64,000 nucleotides of DNA from CAVQBJ01 sp963819075. Lineage in GTDB: Bacteria; Actinomycetota; Thermoleophilia; Solirubrobacterales; Solirubrobacteraceae. The notes below the pieces were generated by a model, which worked only from the letters and a program-made list of their open reading frames with translations, had not been told where the DNA came from and ran no database searches. Positions 18,300-26,674 of the stretch are shown here, piece by piece. How positions within the stretch are numbered: position 1 is the stretch's first letter; the number at the start of each line of letters is the position of its first letter. A program made the translations under genes and the position numbers. The DNA lies in NCBI GenBank assembly GCA_963819075.1, contig CAWFUP010000004.1, positions 620,001 to 684,000 on the forward strand. The letters run 5' to 3'.

Positions 18300-18914
18300 C
18301 TACTTGGCGATGGCCACCTTCTCGCTCGCCGAGTCGGCCAGCAGATCGTCGAGGTAGCTCTCGGCCTCGTCCTCGTCCTTGTCGAGGGCGTACATGAGCT
18401 CCGAGGCCAGGATCTTCTTGGCCCGCGTGAACATCTGCTTCTCGCCCGTGGACAGGCCCTTCTCGCTCTCGCGCAGCGCCAGGTTGCGCACGACCTCGGC
18501 CAGCTCGTAGATGTCGCCGGTCTTGATCTTGTCCCGGTTGTGCTTGAAGCGCCGGTTCCAGTTCTTGGGCATCTCGGAGACCTCGTCCTGAAGCACCGCG
18601 AGGACCTTCTGGACCGTCTCCTCGTCGATCACACGCCGGAGGCCGGCGAGGGCGGCGTTCTCCGTGGGGACCATCACGGTCATGTCGTTGTGAAGGATCT
18701 TGATGGTGAGGTACTCACGCTTCTCACCGAACATCTCCTTCTGTTCCTTCTTGAGGACCTTGCCCGCCCCGTGATGGGGGTAGACGACGTGGTCGCCCAG
18801 CTCGAACTCGATGAATTCGATCTCGCGGACCGTCTCGAGGTCCTCGACCAGCTGCGCGTCGGATGTATCCGGAATGGTGTCCTCCTTTGTCGAGGCCGGC
18901 CCGGGGGCGGCCAT
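18300..18914 (-). CDS. carD: CarD-family transcriptional regulator
   Basis: A 204-residue protein. After about 35 variable residues comes the RNA-polymerase-interacting domain (FELGDHVVYPHHGAGKVLKK), then the helical DNA-binding part (KNWNRRFKHNRDKIKTGD and following). CarD binds the RNA polymerase beta subunit and stabilises the open complex at housekeeping promoters. The N-terminal extension is longer than in mycobacterial CarD. It lies 3 bases after disA, so the two are co-transcribed, and ispD follows. Confidence 0.93.
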   Translation of the reverse strand: MAAPGPASTKEDTIPDTSDAQLVEDLETVREIEFIEFELGDHVVYPHHGAGKVLKKEQKEMFGEKREYLTIKILHNDMTVMVPTENAALAGLRRVIDEETVQKVLAVLQDEVSEMPKNWNRRFKHNRDKIKTGDIYELAEVVRNLALRESEKGLSTGEKQMFTRAKKILASELMYALDKDEDEAESYLDDLLADSASEKVAIAK

Positions 18915-18917
18915 GTC

Positions 18918-20048
18918 TCAAGTTTGCAGGTAGCGATCCACGAGATTGATCTCCTGCAGGCGGCGCAGGCCCTCGCGGATGTCCTTGGCACGGATCTCGC
19001 CCACTCCCTCGACCGCCTCTAGCTCGGCGTCGTTGGCGGCGAGCAGCTCTTCCAGACCGCCGAACTCGGCGACGATCTGGGCGACGACCAGCTTCGGCAA
19101 CCTGGGTACGCGCCCGAGGATGCGGTAGCCGCGCGGGGAGACCGGATAGTCGATCGTGTTGATCTTGCGGTCGTAGCCGAGCAGCTCGGCGAGCCGTCCG
19201 AAATCAAGCAGGTCCTGGTGTGCGAGGCGGCCGATCTGGTCCAACGCCGCGGCGAACGCCTCGTCGGAGTGCTCGGCCAGGTAATCGTGCACGAGCGCAG
19301 CCTTCTCGGCCGCGGTGCCGACCATCGTCTCCTCGAGCTGCATCTCGATGAGGCGCCCCTCCGTCCCCAGCTCGACGATGTAGCGCTCGATCTCGACGGC
19401 CATCCGGGTGACGAGCTCCGAGCGTTGCAGCACGGTGAGCACGTCGTGCAGGGTCGCGCCGCCCTCGAACTCGAGCGCCGTCAGCCGCGTCGAGACCTGA
19501 TCGAGGCGCGTGCGGTACTTGTCGAGGGTGGCGAGCGCCTGGTTGGCCTTGGCGAGCACCACGGGGATGTCCGAGAGCATGTACTTGGTGCCGTCGATGT
19601 ACAGCGAGACGACCTGACGGCGCTGGGAGATCGCGATGACGAGCGCATCGGTCTGCTTGGACACGCGCTCGGCGGTGCGGTGGCGCGTCCCGGTCTCGCT
19701 CGAGAGGATCGTCGGGTCGGGCATCAGCTGCACGTTCGCGAGCGCGATCTTCGTGGCGTTCGCGTTCAGGACGATGGCCCCGTCCATCTTGGCCACCTGG
19801 TAGACCAGGGCCGGGGTGTAGTCGACGTCGAGCTTGATGCCCCCGGAGTACAGGAACGAGAGCTCTTCGGGGTCGCCGATGACGATCAATCCGCCCGTCC
19901 GAGCGTCGAGGATGTTGTCGAGGCCCTCGCGCAGAGCGGTCCCGGGCGCGATCATCTCCAGCGCCTTCACCAACCGGGGGCCCTGGCGTACTTCGCCATC
20001 GAATTCTTCCCCAGTTCGCGGTGGCACGACTCCCAATTCTAGCGCCAT
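18918..20048 (-). CDS. disA: DNA integrity scanning diadenylate cyclase DisA
   Basis: A 376-residue protein. The N-terminal DAC domain carries the DGA motif (KMDGAIVLN) and RHRTAER, the ATP-binding pair needed for c-di-AMP synthesis. A helical linker and C-terminal helix-hairpin-helix DNA-binding motifs follow (RVPRLPKLVVAQIV, VEGVGEIRAKDI). It makes c-di-AMP while scanning DNA. It normally pairs with radA, which lies upstream on the same strand but is separated here by 725 bases of repeats. Confidence 0.95.
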   Translation of the reverse strand: MALELGVVPPRTGEEFDGEVRQGPRLVKALEMIAPGTALREGLDNILDARTGGLIVIGDPEELSFLYSGGIKLDVDYTPALVYQVAKMDGAIVLNANATKIALANVQLMPDPTILSSETGTRHRTAERVSKQTDALVIAISQRRQVVSLYIDGTKYMLSDIPVVLAKANQALATLDKYRTRLDQVSTRLTALEFEGGATLHDVLTVLQRSELVTRMAVEIERYIVELGTEGRLIEMQLEETMVGTAAEKAALVHDYLAEHSDEAFAAALDQIGRLAHQDLLDFGRLAELLGYDRKINTIDYPVSPRGYRILGRVPRLPKLVVAQIVAEFGGLEELLAANDAELEAVEGVGEIRAKDIREGLRRLQEINLVDRYLQT

Positions 20049-20251
20049 TTAGCGGCTGTTTATGGCTGCCCACGAGCGGTTCGCCGCTCTGGACGGCCCT
20101 TCTGCCCGCCTTCGAGCGTCCGGTCGGGGCTGTCGGCGAGGCGCTCTACGAGCCGCTTGGCGCCGCGCCAGCGCCGCGCACGCGGTCGCCGGCCGGAAGA
20201 TGCATCGGCCGGTTTCGGCGGCCGCCCAGGGCGGATTCCGGCGCGAGCGGT

Positions 20252-20345
20252 GTGTGACGGAAATAGACCCGAAACGAGACCTGCACCCAGCCACAGCTCT
20301 CATTTACGCCCCTTCCGGACGGCCACCGGAGGCGGCGATGTACTG
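20252..20345. repeat. A unit, copy 1
   Basis: A 94-base unit starting GTGTGACGG and ending just before the next GTGTGC. It shares the core AAATAGACCCGAAACGAGA, a CCAGCCACAGCTCTCATTTA block and a TCCGG...CCGGA stem with copy 2 at 20565. The stem is kept while its loop differs between copies. Confidence 0.85.
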
Positions 20346-20564
20346 GTGTGCTCCCTTGGCCCCGCCGTGCGGGGCTGTCGCAGCACACCCCGGTTCGCGG
20401 GCGCGCGGCCTGAGTGGGGTGTGCTCCCGTAGCCCCGCCGTGCGGGGCTGTCGCAGCACACCCCGGTTCGCGGGCGCGCGGCCTGGGTGGGGTGTGCTCC
20501 CTTGGCCCCGTTGTGCGGGGCTGTTGCGGCACACCCCGGTCCGCGGGCGCGCGGCCTGGGTGGG
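20346..20564. repeat. Three tandem 73-base B units with nested hairpins
   Basis: Units begin at 20346, 20419 and 20492 with an exact 73-base period. Each carries an outer inverted repeat (GTGTGCT with AGCACAC) around an inner stem (GCCCCGC/GCGGGGC), then a GC-rich tail. Copy 3 differs at several bases, and the outer arm there stays paired through a G-U wobble if read as plus-strand RNA. There are no unique spacers, so this is not a CRISPR array. Confidence 0.88.
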
Positions 20565-20658
20565 GTGTGACGGAAATAGACCCGAAACGAGAGCCGGACC
20601 CAGCCACAGCTCTCATTTACACCCCTTCCGGATGCCCGCCGGAGGCGGCCACGTACTG
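20565..20658. repeat. A unit, copy 2
   Basis: The second 94-base A unit, in the same orientation as the copy at 20252 and clearly homologous along its whole length with scattered substitutions. It is again followed at once by GTGTGCTC. Confidence 0.85.
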
Positions 20659-20719
20659 GTGTGCTCGATTACGCTCGATTACGCCCGGCCCCCCCACAGC
20701 GGGCCCACGGGAGCACACC
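20658..20719. repeat. Degenerate B-like hairpin
   Basis: GGTGTGCTC (20658-20666) pairs with GAGCACACC (20711-20719), the same outer arms as the B units, around a different core. The core contains a GCTCGATTAC tandem duplication and a short GC stem. It looks like a diverged fourth B unit. Confidence 0.55.
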
Positions 20720-20773
20720 ACGCCCCGAACGTCAGCCCCCGCGCGGGGGTGCGAGCCCCGACGCCGGCGCCCC

Positions 20774-22181
20774 TCACGCCGCCCGCGCGGCCCGCGCCGA
20801 CCGCGCGTCGCCGGGCCCAAGCGCGATCGCGAGCGCCTCGGCGAGCGTCGCCGCCTCGCGCGCGCCATCGCCGCTGCCGGGCGGCGCGATGACCGCGGGC
20901 AGGCCGTGGGCCGCGGCCTCGGCGAGACGACGCTGGGGATGGCCGACCCAGCGCAGCTCGCCGGTCAGCCCGAGCTCGCCGAAGCAGGCCACTGGCGCGG
21001 CGCTCAGCGGCACGCCGCGAGCCGCGCTCGCCACGGCGAGCGCAACCGCCAGATCCGCCCCGGGCTCGTCGACGCGCACCCCGCCGACGACGTTCACGAA
21101 CACGTCGGCCGTGCCGATGCCGATGCGTGCGTGGCGCCCGAGCACGGCAAGGATCATCGCGAGCCGGTTGCGGTCGAGGCCCGAGACCACCCGACGCGGC
21201 TGCTCGACCGGACCGCCGGCGCCGACCTGGATCGGCGACACGAGCGCCTGCACCTCGACGAGCAGCGGACGGGAGCCCTCCATCGCCGCGAGCAGGACGC
21301 TCCCCGGTGCCCGGGTGGCCTCGGCGACGAACCGCGCGGAGGCGTCGAGCACCTCGACGAGCCCGGACTCGCGCATCTCGAACAGCCCAGCATCGTTCGT
21401 GGAGCCGAAGCGGTTCTTCAGGGCGCGCAGCGCACGGTAGCTGCGTTCGCGCTCACCGTCGAACTGGAGCACGCAGTCGACGAGATGCTCGAGGACGCGG
21501 GGGCCCGCGAGAGCCCCGTCCTTCGTGACGTGACCGACGAGCACGATGGTGATGGAGCGCGCCTTGGCGACGCCCATCAGCCGGGCCGCCACGTCGCGCA
21601 CCTGCCCGACCGAGCCGGGCGCGCCGGACAGCTCCGCCGAGTGCAGCGTCTGCACCGAGTCGACGACACACACATCGGGGCGCTCGGCCTCGAGCGTGGC
21701 CAGCACGACGTCGAGGTCGGTCTCCGCGAGCACCGGCACGTCGAGCGCGCCGTCGGGGAGCCGCTCGGCCCGGAGGCGGATCTGGGCGGGCGACTCCTCG
21801 GCGCTGACGTAGAGGGTTCGCGAGCCGGCACGCTGCAGATGGCCGAGCACCATGCCGGTCAGCGTGGACTTGCCGATGCCGGGCGCGCCGCCGAGCAGGA
21901 CGAGCGACCCGGGCACGAGACCGCCTCCGAGGATCCGGTCGAGCTCGCCGATCCCTGTGCCCAGGCGCGTCACCCGCTCGGACGCCGACCTGCGACAGCG
22001 GAGTCGGGACGGCGGCCTGGGCCCCGCGTAGGGCCCGCCCGACGCCTGCGCCGGCGGCGCGCGCCGGCGTGCGCTCCTCGACGAGCGTGTTCCACGCGCC
22101 GCACCCGGGACACTGCCCGTGCCACTTCGCGCTCTCGTGGCCGCAGGCGTTGCAGATGTGGATCGTCGCGGCGCGGGGCAT
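20774..22181 (-). CDS. radA: DNA repair protein RadA, frame broken by one base
   Basis: A RecA-like branch-migration ATPase with a Lon-type C-terminal domain. The N-terminal zinc finger (ICNACGHESAKWHGQCPGCG, starting at 22181) is in one frame and ends with PTPLSQV. The rest continues in another frame: SERVTRLGTGIGELD, Walker A GGAPGIGKST, the RadA signature LKNRFGSTND, then the LonC-like part. Removing one base at about 21981-21992 restores a normal RadA with no gap. The finding on indels explains why this looks like an assembly error and not a dead gene. It heads the radA-disA-carD order. Confidence 0.85.
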
Positions 22182-22258
22182 CGGCCAGCGAGGCTACGCC
22201 CCGCCTCCGACGGTGCGGCCGTCCGCGCACGGACCGGTCCTTCCGTCTCGGCGTCCGC

Positions 22259-22264
22259 TACCCT
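22259..22264 (+). promoter_or_regulatory. -10-like hexamer before FKBP gene
   Basis: TACCCT ends 9 bases before ATG 22274 with no purine-rich ribosome site between, which suggests a leaderless or nearly leaderless transcript. Confidence 0.35.
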
Positions 22265-22273
22265 TTCGCGCCG

Positions 22274-22856
22274 ATGGCGCGCCTCGCTCGTCCACATGCC
22301 CGCCTGCTGGCACTGGTGCTCACCGCGCTGGCCGCTGCCGGCTGCGGCTCGTCGAGCTCCTCGGGCGGCAGCACGATCACCCTCGGCGCCGAGGCGACGG
22401 GCACGGCGGCCGCCGTCGCCACCGCGACCGCCGCCGCGACCGCGACGACGTCGAGCGCGACGCCGAGCACGCCGAAGACCGGCCCGCTGTCCAAGGAGCC
22501 GAAGGTCGTCCCGCCGAAGGGGGCGGCGCCCACGCATCTGATCATCAAGGATCTGATCGTCGGCACCGGGGCGCCAGTCACGGCGAACTCGACGGTGACG
22601 GTGAACTACGTCGGCGTGCTCTACCACGGGGGCAAGATCTTCGACGCGTCGTGGAACCACGGCATGCCGCTCACGCTTCCCGCTGACCGGGGTCATTCCC
22701 GGCTGGACCCAGGGCCTGCCGGGAATGAAGGTGGGCGGCCGGCGTGAGCTCATCATCCCCTCGAAGCTCGGCTACGGCGCGGCGGGCTCGCCGCCCGCGA
22801 TCCCGCCGAACGCAGCGCTCGTGTTCGTCATCGACATGCTCGGGGTCCAGGGCTAG
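22274..22856 (+). CDS. FKBP-type peptidyl-prolyl isomerase lipoprotein, frame broken by one base
   Basis: A lipoprotein signal with lipobox LAAAGC (Cys at about residue 24) and a Ser/Ala/Thr-rich linker lead into an FKBP domain (LIIKDLIVGTGAPV, VNYVGVLYHGGKIFDASW). At the CCC run 22679-22681 the frame changes. Without one C the protein continues LTGVIPGWTQGLPGMKVG, then RELIIPSKLGYGAAG, and ends with VFVIDMLGVQG at 22856. This gives a complete FKBP domain of about 193 residues in total. It would fold proteins outside the membrane. The break is probably an assembly indel. Confidence 0.82.
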
Positions 22857-22949
22857 CAACCCCACGCGCTGTCGTGCCTGCCCAGCCACGTGCGTCCGCG
22901 CGGGGCGCCGCGGCTCCGGGCGCGCACCCGATCGACCGATAACGTCCGT

Positions 22950-23255
22950 ATGGGACCGCTTCACTCCACCGCTCCCGCGGCGGCAGTCGCCAGCCTCGGC
23001 TGGCCGGAGATCGCCGCCCGTCGCGAGCAGGCCGGCGACGCCTGGCCGACCGTCTGTCCGCTCTGCCGCGAGCCGTTCGGCGCCCGCGACGACGACGTGC
23101 GCTGGCTGGCCGAGCACGGCCGCCTGGTGCGCCTCCCCGACGGGTGCGCTGCCCATCGCTACTGCGCGATCGAGAACCCGCATCGCGATCCGGCGCTGAT
23201 CGCCGAGCATGAGTGCGATCCGGCGTCGCCGGCTCCCGACCGGCTCGCCTCCTAG
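22950..23255 (+). CDS. Small cysteine/histidine protein, possible zinc site
   Basis: A 101-residue protein I do not recognise. It has CPLCREPF, then AAHRYC about 40 residues later, and one more Cys (EHECDP). The spacing could form a zinc site of the C-x2-C...H-x3-C type. The C-terminus is polar. The ATG at 22950 follows a TAACGT hexamer (22940-22945). A longer in-frame start at 22890 would add 20 basic residues with no support. It lies between the FKBP gene and the glycan cluster; no function is assigned. Confidence 0.5.
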   Translation: MGPLHSTAPAAAVASLGWPEIAARREQAGDAWPTVCPLCREPFGARDDDVRWLAEHGRLVRLPDGCAAHRYCAIENPHRDPALIAEHECDPASPAPDRLAS

Positions 23256-23388
23256 AGCTCGGGCCGCGTCCACCCAAGCCGGCACCTCAAGGCGCGTACG
23301 GACGGGCCGATGACCGGCGTGTGAGCGCCACCGAGCGGCCATCCCGGCGACGCGCGCGCGCAGACCGTCCCGCGGCGGAGGCCCGCCC

Positions 23389-25158
23389 GTGACGCCGCTC
23401 GCCTCGATCATCATCGTCACCTACGGACGGCGAGCGGTGACCGAGCGCTGTCTGCGGTCGCTCGTCGACTGCCTCGGGGACGACCTCGGGACCAAGTGGG
23501 AGCTCGTGCTGGTCGACAACAACTCCTCCGACGACACGCCCGAGCTGCTGAGCGCGTGGTCTGACCGCGCGGTCGTGCGGCTGCTCGAGGAGAACCGCAA
23601 CTTCGCGGGCGGCTGCAACGTCGGCGCCGAGCTGGCCCGCGGCGAGGTGTTCGTGTTCCTCAACAACGACACCGAGGTCGCCTCGGGCGCACTCGAGACC
23701 CTGGTCGAGCAGGCGCTCGAACCGGGGGTGGCGGTGGCCGGCTGCCGCCTGCTGTTTCCGGACGGGAGGCTGCAGCACGGTGGCGTCGCCTTCATCCAGG
23801 GCAGGGTTCTCGGCGGCGCGGCGATGCCCCAGCACGTCTTCCACACGCACGACGGCGATATCCCGGCCGTGCGCATCTCCTACGAGCTCGACTGCGTAAC
23901 GGCCGCGTGCATGGCCGTGCGCGCGGACGCCTTTCACGGCGTGGGCGGCTTCAACGAGGGCTACGTCAACGGCCTCGAGGACGTCGACCTCTGCCTGAAG
24001 ATCCGCGCGGCGGGTGGTCGCATCGTTTACCGCGGCGATGCGACCGTCGTCCATCACGAAGGAGCCTCACGCGGCCGCGGTCAGCAGCTGTACGCCACGC
24101 CCGAGCGCCTCGCCGCGATGGCGCACAACGATCAGCTGTTCGTGAGGACGTGGGCCGCCGCGCTCGGACAGGACGACGAGCTCGCCGCCGCGGTGTGGGG
24201 TGCGAACCTGAGCGGCGAGCCGCCCCAGCGCCACCGGATCCCGGGCGACGTGGTCGTTGAGGGCCAGCCCCGTGGGATCGGCGCAGCGGCCGACGAGGCG
24301 CGCGCGCTGATCCGGGCCTTCACCGACTACGGCCTCGTACCGGTGGGGATCGACGCCCCGGGCGCCAACGTCGTCAGCGGCCTGTCCCCCCATGATCCGG
24401 TGATGCAGGCAGCGCGGCGCATCCCGCTCCACGGCAGCCCCTGGGTCGTCGTGCCGACCGGCGCGACCGACGCCCACGAGGTGGGGCCGCACACCATCCT
24501 GCGCCTGGCCGCGGCGCGTACGGCCGCGCCACTCGCCGACGCAGCGCGCATCTGGGCGGTGAGCGCCGCCGTCGCAGCAGAGCTCGTGCGCGGCGGCGTA
24601 CCGTCCGCGCGGATCGAGGTCGTTCCCTCGCCGGTCGCGGCTGCCGATCTCGGACCCGGCGGAGGCGGTGTGCTCGCAACCCTCCCCGTGCACGACCCAC
24701 CTCGGGCCCGAGCCGTCGTCGACGCGCTGCGTGCCTTGCCGGCGCAGGCCGCGATCGGACTCGTTCCGACGGCGGTAACGCGCGGGCTGCAGCGGGACCT
24801 CGCCGAGGTCCTGCCGTCCGCAACGCTGTATCCCCCGTGCGCCGACGAGACCCGATATGCCGAGCTGGCCGCCACCGCCGACGTCGTGCTGGCCGGTGAC
24901 GCGGATGACCGCTTCGAGCGGCGGGCGCTCGTCGCTGCGAGCACCGGGGCCGCCGTCCTCACCACCGACCCGGCCGGGCCCGCCGCGACCGTGGTCGGGC
25001 CCGAGGCGGCATGCGACCCCGCCGCCCTGGCGGCCGTGCTGCGCGACCTCGTGTCCGAGCCCGGGGACCGTGCCGAGCGCGCGGCGCGCGTCGCACGGGC
25101 CTGTGCTCCGCAGGCCCTCGCCGAGCGTCTACGGGGTGCGGCCGCCGCCGCGGCGTAG
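23389..25158 (+). CDS. Glycosyltransferase: GT2 domain plus GT-B-like C-terminal part
   Basis: A 589-residue protein. Residues 1-270 are a GT-A (family 2) domain: IIIVTYGRRAVTERCL, VDNNSSDDTPEL, the metal-binding LNNDTE, and GLEDVDLCLKIRAAGG as in rhamnosyl- and galactosyl-transferases. Residues about 300-585 resemble the GT-B style of family 4 (WAVSAAVAAELVRGGVPSAR, IEVVPSP) but lack a clear nucleotide-binding EX7E motif, so that half may be degenerate or acceptor-binding. The GTG at 23389 directly precedes the domain. It is the first gene of the glycan cluster. Confidence 0.85.
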   Translation: MTPLASIIIVTYGRRAVTERCLRSLVDCLGDDLGTKWELVLVDNNSSDDTPELLSAWSDRAVVRLLEENRNFAGGCNVGAELARGEVFVFLNNDTEVASGALETLVEQALEPGVAVAGCRLLFPDGRLQHGGVAFIQGRVLGGAAMPQHVFHTHDGDIPAVRISYELDCVTAACMAVRADAFHGVGGFNEGYVNGLEDVDLCLKIRAAGGRIVYRGDATVVHHEGASRGRGQQLYATPERLAAMAHNDQLFVRTWAAALGQDDELAAAVWGANLSGEPPQRHRIPGDVVVEGQPRGIGAAADEARALIRAFTDYGLVPVGIDAPGANVVSGLSPHDPVMQAARRIPLHGSPWVVVPTGATDAHEVGPHTILRLAAARTAAPLADAARIWAVSAAVAAELVRGGVPSARIEVVPSPVAAADLGPGGGGVLATLPVHDPPRARAVVDALRALPAQAAIGLVPTAVTRGLQRDLAEVLPSATLYPPCADETRYAELAATADVVLAGDADDRFERRALVAASTGAAVLTTDPAGPAATVVGPEAACDPAALAAVLRDLVSEPGDRAERAARVARACAPQALAERLRGAAAAAA

Positions 25159-25312
25159 GGATGGAAACGCGGACAGCGACCGCCGGTGCGAGCCGCTGCT
25201 GGCTCAACCCGCCGTGCCGGCCGCCGATTACGGCAACGATGGCGTCGCTTCACAGGCCTCGACCGGCTCGCCCATTGACACGCAGGCCAGCACCGACGAA
25301 CGGCGGACCGTG

Positions 25313-26599
25313 ATGACCACACCGCTCGTCACGGTCGTGATCCCGTGCTTCAACTACGAGGGCTTCGTCGCGGACGCCGTACGCAGCGCGCTCGACCAGG
25401 ACTGGCCGCGGCTGGAGGTGATCGCGGTCGACGATGGCTCGACCGACGCCACACCGCAGGTGCTCGCCGGCTTCGGCGACGCGATTCGCGTCATCCGCCG
25501 CGAGAACGGCGGACTGAACGCGGCGACGGACACCGGCGTCGCCGCCGCGCGCGGCGAGTTCATCACCTTCCTCGATGCCGATGACACGTGGGCAGAGGGG
25601 CGCATTCGTGCCCTGGCCGAGCCGCTCATCGCCCATCCCGAGGCCGGCATCGTCTACGGCGACATGACGATCGTCGACGGCGAGGGCAACGTCGTGCACG
25701 AATCGTTCAACGCGGTGAAGGGGATCGCCCCCGCGCCGTCCGGGCGCTTCCTCGGGCGAATGCTCAGCTTCAACTGCGTGAGCGCCGGCTCGCTGATGGT
25801 GCGCGCCTCGCTGCGCGAGCGCTTCCATCCGATCCCACCGTTCGCGGCCTGGAACGACTGGTGGATCGCCACCCAGGTGCTGCGAGAGGCCGACATCATC
25901 GCCGTGCCGGCATCGGTGAACATCTATCGCCAGCACGGGGCCAACATGAACCTCGGCGCCGACGATGCCCACTACGCGTCGCTACTGCGCGCCGAGCTGC
26001 CGTTCCGCCGCTGGTTGCTCAGCCACACCACTCCCCCGCTCGTGACGATCGATGACTTGCTGCGCGGGCTGTCGACATTCGACGGGTCGGTGGGCCGCAT
26101 CGCCGCCGTCTGCGGCGGGCCGCCCGAAGCCCTCCTCGCCCCGGAGCCGACGGCCGCTGAGCTGGCCCTCCAGGAGGGACGCGATGCGCTTCGCGCCGCG
26201 AACGTCGTGCTCGGCCTCACGCGCCTCGTCGCCGCCGTCGCCCACGCCCCCACCTGGACGGAGCCGAGACGGATCCTCAAGGAGGCGATGGATGTCATCG
26301 CCGAGGGCCCGAGTGCGCGACCGGCCACCCGGGGGCGCATCGAGCTCGTGCCGGTCGATGCCGTGCTGACCGAGCCAAGCCTATTGTCGAGGTGGGTCGC
26401 AGAGAACGATGACGGGCGAACGACGCTTGTCATCACCGGCGTAGCCGATGACGCCGCCCGCGAGGCGATCGTCGCCGTCGTGGACGACCTCGGGCTCGCC
26501 GCCAACGGGAGTGCGGACCTGCTCGCGGTCGCGGAACGCGAGCCGGCGACCGTCGCCGTGCGGCTCGGCCGTGCCCTCGACGAGCCGCTCGCCGCCTGA
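25313..26599 (+). CDS. Family 2 glycosyltransferase
   Basis: A 428-residue protein with an N-terminal GT-A fold: VTVVIPCFNYEGFVADAV, VDDGSTDAT, RRENGGLNAATDTGV, and the DXD-type LDADDTW. The donor-binding half is complete; an acceptor part follows (FAAWNDWWIATQVLREAD). The C-terminal 170 residues have no recognisable domain. ATG 25313 is chosen; GTG 25310 is directly adjacent, and the frame is open further upstream inside the previous gene. The sugar donor and acceptor are unknown. Confidence 0.85.
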   Translation: MTTPLVTVVIPCFNYEGFVADAVRSALDQDWPRLEVIAVDDGSTDATPQVLAGFGDAIRVIRRENGGLNAATDTGVAAARGEFITFLDADDTWAEGRIRALAEPLIAHPEAGIVYGDMTIVDGEGNVVHESFNAVKGIAPAPSGRFLGRMLSFNCVSAGSLMVRASLRERFHPIPPFAAWNDWWIATQVLREADIIAVPASVNIYRQHGANMNLGADDAHYASLLRAELPFRRWLLSHTTPPLVTIDDLLRGLSTFDGSVGRIAAVCGGPPEALLAPEPTAAELALQEGRDALRAANVVLGLTRLVAAVAHAPTWTEPRRILKEAMDVIAEGPSARPATRGRIELVPVDAVLTEPSLLSRWVAENDDGRTTLVITGVADDAAREAIVAVVDDLGLAANGSADLLAVAEREPATVAVRLGRALDEPLAA

Positions 26600-26674
26600 C
26601 GGCGCTGGCATCCACGCCGGCACCACGAGTGCGCGCCGCTCAAGGCGAGGCGCGCGCGACCGAGTACTCGGACC

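Larger units (their letters stand above)
20049..20773. other. Non-coding region with ordered repeats, disA-radA gap
   Basis: A 725-base stretch without a convincing gene, between two minus-strand genes that are usually close. It holds two 94-base A units, three tandem 73-base B units between them, and a degenerate B-like hairpin after the second A, listed separately. The part from 20049 to 20251 is unique sequence and presumably includes the disA leader. Confidence 0.7.

Noticed and set aside
17055..19022. Plus-strand open frame of 655 codons over ispD, carD and disA
   Set aside because: Antisense shadow of well-supported minus-strand genes.
20346..20564. Possible CRISPR array
   Set aside because: The units are direct 73-base tandem repeats with no unique spacers and no cas genes nearby.
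20146..20616. Minus-strand open frame of 156 codons across the repeat region, with the MRAVAGSGSRFGSISVT start repeated at 20303
   Set aside because: It is only the A and B repeat units read in whatever frame is open; the two A copies are read in different frames and there is no domain or codon bias.
21970..22000. Programmed frameshift in radA
   Set aside because: No slippery heptamer or downstream pseudoknot is evident, and two other conserved genes nearby show the same kind of one-base insertion.
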